Assembly: GCA_002418595.1 (NCBI GenBank)
Contig: DIEK01000113.1
Location: 2,398 to 9,166 of the forward strand
Direction of reading: 5' to 3'
Source: Candidatus Omnitrophica bacterium UBA5776
Lineage (GTDB): Bacteria > Omnitrophota > Gorgyraeia > Gygaellales > Profunditerraquicolaceae
DNA length: 6,769 bases
Position numbers and translations under genes: made by a program. Below are positions 1-5,365 of this stretch, one piece after another. A model generated the notes under the pieces. It was given only the letters and a program-made list of their open reading frames with translations, ran no database searches and was not told where the DNA came from. How positions within the stretch are numbered: the stretch's first letter is position 1; each line of letters starts with the position of its first letter.

Positions 1-27
1 AAAACCACACACAATTAAGTATTGTGT
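1..27 (-). terminator. Candidate intrinsic terminator after the por-ferritin operon
   Basis: On the minus strand, ten bases after the ferritin stop codon, ACACAAT (27-21) can pair perfectly with ATTGTGT (15-9) around a five-base loop. This is followed by GTGGTTTT running to the window edge (8-1). Position and T-rich tail suit a rho-independent terminator ending the operon. The stem is only 7 bp and AT-rich, and the T-tract is cut by the window edge, so strength cannot be judged. One arm of the stem lies inside the repeat element at 14-34. Confidence 0.45.
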
Positions 28-34
28 CCCCGGA
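14..34 (+). repeat. 21-base interspersed element, copy 1
   Basis: ATTAAGTATTGTGT (14-27), one variable base (C at 28), then CCCGGA (29-34). The same element occurs on the minus strand at 6404-6384 with T in place of the C, giving 20 of 21 identical bases. Both copies are then followed within a few bases by TTAACG. A 21-base match with one mismatch is not expected by chance in a window this size. This copy begins three bases past the ferritin stop codon. Its function is unknown; a dispersed intergenic repeat or a remnant of a small mobile element is my inference. Confidence 0.7.
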
Positions 35-37
35 ATC

Positions 38-517
38 TTAACGCTCCATAAGATTCTCAAACATCTCTTCGTGTTCGATTTCCTCGGCGAGTATATGCAC
101 AACCACCTGATAGGTTACGTGGTCCTTACCGAACGTCTTCTTGGCGATCTTGTTGTAAACATCTATCGCGGAAGCCTCGGCCTCGGTAACGATGCGGATT
201 ATACGGTTGATATCCGCTCCGTTCTTGGGAGGCATTATGTAAGGCGCGTTGGCGTTTTTTTCAAGTTCCATCGGATTGGCTATCGGGACACCGCCCAGTT
301 TCGTGATCAGGTCGGCCAGTTCTTCAGCGTGTTCCTTCTCATCCGCGGCGATTTTCTTCAGCAATTCCTTCATATCCTCGTAGGCCTTGCCACAGACTAT
401 CTGGGCCATATACCAATAAAGATAATGCGCCAGCCATTCGTCGGCGTAAGCTTTCGTCAGGTCTTTGACGATATCCTTAAGTGGAATTTCCGTTATCGCC
501 CTTGCCTGCTTTCCCAT
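38..517 (-). CDS. Ferritin-like di-iron protein (bacterioferritin/Dps-like family)
   Basis: A 159-residue four-helix-bundle protein of the ferritin superfamily, probably a cytoplasmic iron store or an iron/peroxide detoxifier. Visible likely di-iron ligands are Glu27 in helix A, Glu60 and His63 (ExxH) in helix B, Glu112 or Glu114 in helix C, and Glu146 with His149 (ExxH) in helix D. The Glu27-Glu60-His63 spacing matches bacterioferritin. The bacterioferritin haem ligand Met52 aligns with Lys61 here, so haem binding by that residue is unlikely. Length is close to bacterioferritin (about 155-160). No signal peptide or membrane segment is seen. The ATG is preceded by AAGGGGG at 530-524 with a six-base spacer. 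It starts 16 bases after porB, so it is very likely the last gene of the por operon. It could instead be a Dps-like or rubrerythrin-related protein; there is no rubredoxin Cys4 site. Confidence 0.85.
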   Translation of the reverse strand: MGKQARAITEIPLKDIVKDLTKAYADEWLAHYLYWYMAQIVCGKAYEDMKELLKKIAADEKEHAEELADLITKLGGVPIANPMELEKNANAPYIMPPKNGADINRIIRIVTEAEASAIDVYNKIAKKTFGKDHVTYQVVVHILAEEIEHEEMFENLMER

Positions 518-533
518 GACCTACCCCCTTCCG

Positions 534-1421
534 CTAATTCCCGGAGACCTGGTCCCTGAGCCCGTATTTCCTGACATTATTGTCAGCGATCTCCTGGATC
601 TTCTTTATTTCCTCGGCGGCACCTGTGAGGTGCTTAAACCTTCCCTGCATTTTCAGGTATTCTTCCACAGGTTTGGCCTGTGCTAGTTTACGCACGGCGG
701 AGAGTTGTCCATTCTCATACTCAAACAGCGGATAAAGACCGGTTTCTACGGCTGCTTTCGCCACGGTAAGGGTAAGGCTCGAATCGTGCCTCCACCCAAG
801 CGGGCAGGGGACATGTATCTGCATATATTTGGGGCCTTTTATTGAAAAGGCTTTCTTGACCTTTCTCTGGATGTCCTGCGGGAACGCTACCGAGGCTGTC
901 GCTACATACGGGATGCCGTGCGCCACGGCTATCTCCGGCAGGGCTTTCTTGGGCCGCAAATTGCCGAAAGACTGCTTGCCGGCCGGGCTGGTGGTAGTGT
1001 TGGAATCGAAAGGCGTCAGGCCGCTGCGTTGGACACCGGTATTCATATAAGCTTCATTATCGTAGCAAACGTAGAGAATATCGTGGCCGCGTTCCAGCAT
1101 CCCCGAAAGAGCCTGCAGGCCGATATCGGCGGTCCCGCCGTCGCCGGCCTGGGCAATAACATTGATACCGTCTTTCTTGCCCAGGAACTTGAGTGCGGAT
1201 TCGACCCCGGAAGCCACTGCCGCGCAGTTTTCGAACAAAGAATGGATAAACGGGACCTCCCAGGCTGACTCCGGGTATTTCGTGGAAAACACCTCCAGAC
1301 AGCCGGTGTTATTGACTACTATAGTATTCGGCCCGCCGGCGTCTATGACAAGTCTCGCCGCCAAAGACTGGCCGCATCCCGCGCAGGCGGTATGACCCGA
1401 GACAAAAAGGTTCTTATTCAT
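534..1421 (-). CDS. porB: Pyruvate:ferredoxin oxidoreductase, beta subunit (TPP-binding)
   Basis: The 295-residue beta subunit of the four-subunit 2-oxoacid:ferredoxin oxidoreductase. It binds thiamine pyrophosphate and the proximal [4Fe-4S] cluster. The TPP/Mg motif runs from Gly93-Asp94-Gly95 to Asp121-Asn122 and Asn127. Likely cluster cysteines are Cys13 and Cys16 (the HTACAGCGQ stretch), Cys41 (NTGC) and Cys206 (VPCPLGW), a typical PorB pattern. Length is normal for the family. The start overlaps the end of porA by eight bases. AAAGGAG lies at 1432-1426, inside the porA 3' end, four bases before the ATG, so translation of the two subunits is probably coupled. The stop is TAG. Substrate is inferred to be pyruvate; related 2-oxoacid enzymes such as VOR share these motifs. 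Confidence 0.95.
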   Translation of the reverse strand: MNKNLFVSGHTACAGCGQSLAARLVIDAGGPNTIVVNNTGCLEVFSTKYPESAWEVPFIHSLFENCAAVASGVESALKFLGKKDGINVIAQAGDGGTADIGLQALSGMLERGHDILYVCYDNEAYMNTGVQRSGLTPFDSNTTTSPAGKQSFGNLRPKKALPEIAVAHGIPYVATASVAFPQDIQRKVKKAFSIKGPKYMQIHVPCPLGWRHDSSLTLTVAKAAVETGLYPLFEYENGQLSAVRKLAQAKPVEEYLKMQGRFKHLTGAAEEIKKIQEIADNNVRKYGLRDQVSGN

Positions 1422-2595
1422 AACTCTCCTTTAGAAGTTCCGGCTTCAAGTCTATGAACTCGCCGTTTCTTTCCCTGCCGTTTAGTAATTTTATCACTTC
1501 CCTGATCGAGTCTTTGGTAATGTCCCTGCCGCCGAGCCCGACCACGAAACTGCTGATCACAGAAGGGGCCTTTTTCTTGCCGAAGAAAGCCGCTTTGACT
1601 TCCGAAGCCAGCGGAGCGGTCGACCCCAGAGACAACGCCCTGTCTATCACGGCGACCTTGGAGGCGCCTTTGAGCGCGTCGTATATTTGCTGCGCCGGGA
1701 ACGGCCGCAGACAGGATACTTTCAACATTCCTATCTTCTTGCCCTTCGCCCTGGCTTCGTCTATGACTTCTTTGATGGTGCCGCAGACGGAGCCGATGGC
1801 GACGATCACCTTTTCGGCGCCCTCGAGATGATAACCTTCCACCAATCCGTTATACTTTCGACCGAAGGTCTTGGCGAACTCCGCGGTTATCTGAGGGAGC
1901 ATATCCAAAACCTTCTTGTGCGTCTCCTGCAGGGCATAACGCGTCTCCGTGTAATATTCCGGATCCACCAGCGGCCCCATGGTCACCGGGGCTGCCGGGT
2001 CGAGCTTATACGGAGCTATATATGGAGGCAGGAAACTATCCACCATCGCCTGCTCGGGGATATCGACCGTCTCGATCCCGTGAGTAAGGACAAATCCGTC
2101 CATGCAGACCATAACCGGAAGCATGATCGATTTATTCTCGGCAAGTTTGTAAGCTATAAGATGCAAGTCCACCGCTTCCTGAATATCTTCGGCGTGCAGT
2201 TGTATCCAGCCGCTGTCGCGCAGGGATACCGCGTCTTGCTGATCGTTCCAGATATTAATGGGGGCCGAAATAGCCCTGGCCGCGCAGGTCATCACCACCG
2301 GTAATCTCATCCCGGCGATGTTAAAAAGCACTTCGAACATATAAAACAATCCCTGGGAACTGGTCGCGGTGTAAGAGCGCACGCCGGTAGCCGACGCCCC
2401 CAGCACCACGGAGGCCGCGGAATGTTCCGATTCCACGTTCACGGTCTGCGCCGCGAGTTTTCCGTCGGAAACAAACTGCGCCAAGTCCTCTACGATGTGC
2501 GTCTGCGGGGTTATGGGATAGGCGGATATCACGCCGGGTTTGCATTGGCGGACGACCTCCGCTACTGCGTGTGAACCTTCAACGAACTCTTTCAT
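1414..2595 (-). CDS. porA: Pyruvate:ferredoxin oxidoreductase, alpha subunit
   Basis: The 393-residue alpha subunit, which forms the active site together with PorB. The pyrimidine-binding domain of the TPP fold occupies the N-terminal half. It shows YPITPQT at residues 26-32 and VESEHSA at 54-60; Glu55 or Glu57 is the likely cofactor-activating glutamate. A later DGFVLTH stretch and the C-terminal transketolase-like domain (from about residue 260) complete the family layout. Length matches PorA of the four-subunit enzymes (about 390-400). The ATG has AAAAGGA at 2608-2602 with a six-base spacer. It follows porD by 32 bases and overlaps porB by eight. The YPITPQT context and Por-type neighbours favour pyruvate over branched-chain 2-oxoacids, though substrate specificity cannot be proved from sequence alone. 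Confidence 0.95.
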   Translation of the reverse strand: MKEFVEGSHAVAEVVRQCKPGVISAYPITPQTHIVEDLAQFVSDGKLAAQTVNVESEHSAASVVLGASATGVRSYTATSSQGLFYMFEVLFNIAGMRLPVVMTCAARAISAPINIWNDQQDAVSLRDSGWIQLHAEDIQEAVDLHLIAYKLAENKSIMLPVMVCMDGFVLTHGIETVDIPEQAMVDSFLPPYIAPYKLDPAAPVTMGPLVDPEYYTETRYALQETHKKVLDMLPQITAEFAKTFGRKYNGLVEGYHLEGAEKVIVAIGSVCGTIKEVIDEARAKGKKIGMLKVSCLRPFPAQQIYDALKGASKVAVIDRALSLGSTAPLASEVKAAFFGKKKAPSVISSFVVGLGGRDITKDSIREVIKLLNGRERNGEFIDLKPELLKESYE

Positions 2596-2627
2596 AGCTA
2601 TTCCTTTTCAGTATAGGGATGACGCGG

Positions 2628-2885
2628 TTAGTTTTCCTCTTTAACCATTTCGATGTCCTGTTTAGGACAAACGGAGGCGCAAAGACCGCACCCCTTGCAG
2701 AAATCCGGGTCGAATCTGTAGGTATTCTTCCCTTCTCCTTCTATGCAGGCTTCGGGACAAACCAAAAGGCACATACGGCAGGCGATGCAGTTCTTCTGCA
2801 GGTATTTCGGCCTTTTCTCGATCCGCCATGAACCTGTTTTATTATTTTTGCTGGAACCGGGCTTGGAAATAAGTGGACCGAACAT
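2628..2885 (-). CDS. porD: Pyruvate:ferredoxin oxidoreductase, delta subunit (2[4Fe-4S] ferredoxin-like)
   Basis: An 85-residue ferredoxin-type subunit that carries electrons from the PorAB active site to soluble ferredoxin. It has two complete CxxCxxCxxxCP motifs: Cys33, Cys36, Cys39, Cys43 and Cys63, Cys66, Cys69, Cys73, each followed by Pro. One extra cysteine (Cys47) lies between them. The N-terminal 30 residues are basic and polar, as in other PorD proteins, and the chain is somewhat shorter than the usual 95-105 residues. Its ATG shares one base with the porC stop codon (TAATG), and CGAGGT at 2897-2892 inside porC acts as the ribosome binding site. This indicates translational coupling to porC. 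The gamma-delta-alpha-beta order is the one known from Pyrococcus and Thermotoga. Confidence 0.95.
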   Translation of the reverse strand: MFGPLISKPGSSKNNKTGSWRIEKRPKYLQKNCIACRMCLLVCPEACIEGEGKNTYRFDPDFCKGCGLCASVCPKQDIEMVKEEN

Positions 2886-3445
2886 TATTTTACCTCGTTA
2901 TATTTATGTTTCACGTACTCAAACCCCTCTTTTATCGACGCTATATTCCCATCCAACGCTTTACCGCTGAATCTCTTCTTGATCGCCTCCAGCAGCGCCT
3001 CCTGGCTGAACTCTCCGGTGGCTGCGGCAAACGCGCCAAGCAGGGCCGTGTTGGCCAGCGGCCTGCCGATAGTCTTCATAGCTATATCCGTCGCCGGAAC
3101 CAACAAGGCCTTCTGGCGCGCCGACAGTTTCGGGATTTCCACTTCGCCGTCCTTGCCGTTTATCACGGCGATGCCGGCGTCTTGCAGACCGGAAAAACAG
3201 TTGAACCCGCGCATCAGAGTCGGATCAATCACCAGCAGATAATCCGGTTCGTAAATTTGGCTGCGCAGGCGCACGGGTTTGGAATCCACCCGCACATACG
3301 CGTTCATCGGCGCTCCCATACGCGCGGCCCCAAAATTCGGAAAGGCGTAAGGATACATCCCCTGCAGGAAATAAACATACCCCAGCAACGAAGCCGTGGT
3401 AATGGCGCCCTGCCCCGCCCTTGCGTGAATACGTATTTCTTTCAT
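2885..3445 (-). CDS. porC: Pyruvate:ferredoxin oxidoreductase, gamma subunit
   Basis: A 186-residue gamma subunit (COG1014 type, also called PorG), which in single-chain PFORs corresponds to the CoA-binding/gamma domain. The N-terminus reads MKEIRIHARAGQGAITTA, the recognisable variant of the family's GRGGQG motif (here Arg9-Ala10-Gly11-Gln12-Gly13). The segment with AARMGAPMNAYVRVD and the later PDYLLVID are also typical. The frame stays open for 31 codons upstream to an ATG at 3538. I place the start at 3445 because AAGGAG lies eight bases before it, homologues begin at this point, and the upstream residues look non-coding. First gene of the operon; its stop overlaps the porD start by one base. 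Confidence 0.93.
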   Translation of the reverse strand: MKEIRIHARAGQGAITTASLLGYVYFLQGMYPYAFPNFGAARMGAPMNAYVRVDSKPVRLRSQIYEPDYLLVIDPTLMRGFNCFSGLQDAGIAVINGKDGEVEIPKLSARQKALLVPATDIAMKTIGRPLANTALLGAFAAATGEFSQEALLEAIKKRFSGKALDGNIASIKEGFEYVKHKYNEVK

Positions 3446-3665
3446 TATGGTTGCTCCTTGAGGAATGAAACTTCCCAGGCTGGTCCTTCGACTTTGCTCA
3501 AGCCCGGCACCCTGGGGTACATTCGGGATGAAAGACAAGTTGGGTTCTGTTGGTTACTGTAACCGAAAATCGAAAGTTGACCGTCTCGCCACTGAAGCGT
3601 TGGCGGTTTCGTGCGCTGTCCAAAAAACTTACTGAACAGCATACTCCCCGAAATTCAAGAGGTTT
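3446..3665 (-). other. Long 5' leader of the por operon
   Basis: If the promoter at 3700-3672 is used, the mRNA carries about 220 untranslated bases before porC. The leader contains a perfect 13-base palindrome GGTTACTGTAACC (3552-3564). CGCCA/TGGCG arms lie at 3587-3591 and 3601-3605. CCCAGG/CCTGGG arms lie at 3474-3479 and 3511-3516, enclosing a competing GGCT/AGCC pair (3478-3481 and 3501-3504); the nearer arm is 14 bases from the porC ribosome binding site. A 65-codon frame (3642-3445) ends in TAATG on the porC start, but its ATG has only a poorly spaced GGAG. I recognise no riboswitch class. Segment 3484-3502 (ccttcgactttgctcaag) resembles, from memory, short repeats scattered between genes in many bacteria. 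Confidence 0.5.
3454..3459 (-). promoter_or_regulatory. Ribosome binding site that fixes the porC start
   Basis: AAGGAG on the minus strand, eight bases before the ATG at 3445-3443. It decides between this start and the in-frame ATG 31 codons upstream, which has no comparable site. Confidence 0.8.
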
Positions 3666-3671
3666 TGTAGT

Positions 3672-3700
3672 ATTTTACTGCCGCCCTCCGGGGCTGTCAA
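3672..3700 (-). promoter_or_regulatory. Sigma70-type promoter for the por operon
   Basis: On the minus strand the -35 box is TTGACA (3700-3695, six of six), the spacer is exactly 17 bases, and the -10 box is TAAAAT (3677-3672, five of six). An A/T-rich stretch (3715-3701) sits just upstream, as in an UP element. The predicted transcript start is near 3665. The spacer contains GCCC-TCCG-GGGC (3683-3694), a short inverted repeat that could be a repressor site. It is the best promoter match I found, and it points at porC. Confidence 0.75.
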
Positions 3701-4067
3701 ACATTATTTTTAAGACATAGGTGTAACTTGCTGCGGCAATTAAAGTTATAGCAGACAGCTATCAAAAGGACCCGGCAGGCGATTTCTACAGTAAAGGGAA
3801 CGGGTCTAAGCAGTTCAATAGTTTCACTACGAAGGGTTGTCGAAGGAGTAAACCGCGGCGCGCCGGGTAGATTGCTTCAAGAAGGACGGCCGGCTTTCAT
3901 CCGGCTTACCGCCTCCACTGACCGGGCCTCTCATAATGCGTTATATTTTAAATAGTTACGACGCCGGATCTTTAAGTTTCTTGATCTCCAAACCCGAGAA
4001 GCTGATTTCCAGCGGGCTGTTGATTTGTTGCGGTTTGATTAATTTGTACTGTGCGTTCGGCTCTGTT
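3701..4067. other. Intergenic region between ugd and the por promoter; no complete gene
   Basis: About 370 bases with no complete protein gene or tRNA on either strand. They do contain a truncated coding-like frame (3956-4075) and several inverted repeats. ATAGC/GCTAT lies at 3748-3762. GACCCG/CGGGTC lies at 3769-3774 and 3801-3806. A 10-base palindrome CGGCGCGCCG lies at 3856-3865. GCCGG/CCGGC arms sit around 3889-3905; on the minus strand this same stretch can instead form GGATG/CGTCC using a G-U pair, flanked by AAG/CTT. The segment ctacgaagggttgtcgaagg (3828-3847) carries the octamer gtcgaagg, inverted relative to ccttcgac at 3485-3492. Possible explanations are a structured RNA, a decayed mobile element, or ordinary spacer; the sequence does not decide. 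Confidence 0.5.
3764..3806 (-). terminator. Weak terminator-like hairpin downstream of ugd
   Basis: On the minus strand GACCCG (3806-3801) and CGGGTC (3774-3769) can form a 6-bp GC-rich stem, followed by C and TTTT (3767-3764). The 26-base loop is long for an intrinsic terminator and the T-run is short. It is about 260 bases behind the ugd stop codon and 65 bases before the por promoter, so it could separate the two transcription units. Confidence 0.25.
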
Positions 4068-4075
4068 TTAGCGCC
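3956..4075 (-). pseudogene. Truncated coding-like frame directly behind ugd
   Basis: An open frame of 39 codons with no ATG or GTG start begins within the last bases of ugd, in another frame, and ends in TAA at 3958-3956. Its translation ends ...EISFSGLEIKKLKDPAS. Codon choice (AGC, CTG, ATC, TTC, GAG, AAG, CAG) is like that of the real genes here, and the peptide alternates hydrophobic and charged residues like a protein C-terminus. I do not recognise the family. It may be the 3' end of a gene whose 5' part was lost next to ugd, or chance. A frameshift near the ugd end (around 4078) would join it to UGD, but UGD is already of normal length without it. Confidence 0.3.
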
Positions 4076-5360
4076 CTATTCCTTTATATAGGAATCCGAA
4101 TCGCTCCATTGTCTCCGGATTAAAAATGTTCCTGCCGTCTATGATAAACCGGCTGCGCATCACTTTTTTAAGTTTGGCCGGGTCAAGGCACCGGAATTCC
4201 TCCCATTCAGTAACTACCAGCAGACAATCCGCTCCTGTGGCGGCGGCGTAGGCGTCACGGCAAAACTTCACCCCCGTTAATTCCCGCGCGGCTTTAGGCA
4301 TCGCGTGCGGATCATAAGCCCGGATCCTGGCGCCTGAGCGCTGCAGCGTAACTATGAGCTCAAGAGCGATGGAATTACGTATGTCATCGGTGTTCGGTTT
4401 GAAGCTTAAGCCCAGCACGGCGATGGTCTTGTTTTTTATTTTACCGAGCCCGGATTTTACTTTCTTGAAGACGACTTTCTTCTGCTCCTTGTTTATACTG
4501 CGCACTGCTTTCAGCAGTTCAAAGTTATAGCCTTTTTTCTGGGCGATCTGGATAAAGGCGTCCAGGTCTTTGGGAAAACAATACCCCCCGAACCCGGCCC
4601 CGGCGTCGAGAAAAGAGGCGCCGATGCGCTTGTCGAGCCCCATGGCGTGCGCCACCTGCTTGACATCAGCCCCGACAAACTCGCAAAGATTGGCCACGGC
4701 GTTGATAAAGGATATCTTGGTGGAAAGAAAACCGTTACAGGCGTGCTTGATGATTTCCGCCGTGGGGATATTGGTCACTACAACCGGGGCATCGATCGGG
4801 GCATAGAGCCTGCGCATTATCTTCCCGGCCTTCTCGCTTTCCACCCCTATCACAATGCGGTCGGGATGCATGGTATCGGAAATGGCCTGCCCCTCACGCA
4901 GGAATTCCGGGTTGGAGACCACGTCGAATTCGTATTTGCCGCGCGTTAACCTTTCCACGGTCTGCCGGATACGTTCCCCGGTCTGTACCGGGACCGTCGA
5001 TTTAGCGACGATCACTTTGTAGCCGTTCATAGACCCGGCGATCTCCTGCGCCGCATATTCCACCGCCGAAAGGTTCGCGCCGCCGTCAGCGTTGGCCGGC
5101 GTGCCCACGCAAATGAAAATAATATCCGACTTGCGCGCGGCTTCTTTGATGCTGTGAATAAACCCTATCCTGCCGGACTTTCTGTTCTTTCTTATCAACT
5201 CATTCAGCCCGGGTTCATAAATGGGAACGCCGCCTTTCTTCAGTCTTTCCAGTTTCCCGCGGTCGTTGTCCACGCAGAGCACTCTATTGCCGATCTCCGC
5301 TAAGCACGCCGCCGTCACCAATCCTACGTACCCGGCACCTATCACGCAGATGTTATACAT
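4068..5360 (-). CDS. ugd: UDP-glucose 6-dehydrogenase
   Basis: A 430-residue cytoplasmic enzyme that oxidises UDP-glucose twice with NAD+ to UDP-glucuronate, a precursor for capsule, exopolysaccharide and lipopolysaccharide sugars. The N-terminal Rossmann domain starts with GAGYVG (residues 8-13). VGTP (85-88), a STVPV loop (121-125) and NPEFLREG (150-157) follow. The central domain has Lys205 and Asn209, and the catalytic Cys261 sits in GGYCFPKD. The C-terminal UDP-binding domain contains SFKPNTDDIRNS and ends near YKGIG. Length is normal (about 430-450). The usual TVPVGT reads TVPVQT here, a small departure. The ATG has AAGGAG at 5374-5369 with eight bases of spacer, overlapping the end of galE, so the pair is probably translated together. 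UDP-mannose or GDP-mannose dehydrogenases are relatives, but the motifs fit UGD best. Confidence 0.93.
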   Translation of the reverse strand: MYNICVIGAGYVGLVTAACLAEIGNRVLCVDNDRGKLERLKKGGVPIYEPGLNELIRKNRKSGRIGFIHSIKEAARKSDIIFICVGTPANADGGANLSAVEYAAQEIAGSMNGYKVIVAKSTVPVQTGERIRQTVERLTRGKYEFDVVSNPEFLREGQAISDTMHPDRIVIGVESEKAGKIMRRLYAPIDAPVVVTNIPTAEIIKHACNGFLSTKISFINAVANLCEFVGADVKQVAHAMGLDKRIGASFLDAGAGFGGYCFPKDLDAFIQIAQKKGYNFELLKAVRSINKEQKKVVFKKVKSGLGKIKNKTIAVLGLSFKPNTDDIRNSIALELIVTLQRSGARIRAYDPHAMPKAARELTGVKFCRDAYAAATGADCLLVVTEWEEFRCLDPAKLKKVMRSRFIIDGRNIFNPETMERFGFLYKGIGR

Positions 5361-5365
5361 TTAGA

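Noticed and set aside
3446..3538. Longer porC start at the ATG 31 codons upstream
   Set aside because: No ribosome binding site at that ATG, non-coding-like residues, and a strong AAGGAG plus a family-consistent N-terminus at 3445.
2873..3562. Long plus-strand frame of 229 codons opposite porC, and similar plus-strand frames at 1687-2304, 5801-6271 and 71-559
   Set aside because: They lie antisense to genes with clear family motifs, have compositions unlike normal proteins, and lack ribosome binding sites. They are shadows of the real genes.
3446..3671. Known riboswitch or T-box in the por leader
   Set aside because: No CTGAGA/ACCCTTGAACCTGAT (TPP), no T-box GGTGGTACCGCG, and no cobalamin box. 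A TPP riboswitch was considered because PFOR uses TPP, but its motifs are missing.
3876..3912. Group II intron domain V-like hairpin on the minus strand
   Set aside because: GGATG/CGTCC pairing and a nearby AGCCGG echo domain V, but the loop and bulge do not fit the 34-base consensus, and no reverse transcriptase or other domain is present.
3826..3935. RNase P RNA-like strings on the plus strand (CCGGGTAGATTGCTTCAAG and CCGGCTTACC)
   Set aside because: They resemble pieces of the 3' half of type A RNase P RNA, but the conserved cores (GGAAAGTCC, AGAGCAAACCG and the GATGAATGACTG region) are absent and the spacing is wrong.
3929..3990. Second promoter on the minus strand (TATAAC-like -10 near 3940) for a small RNA
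   Set aside because: No -35 match at 16-18 bases and no extended -10; AT-rich chance match.
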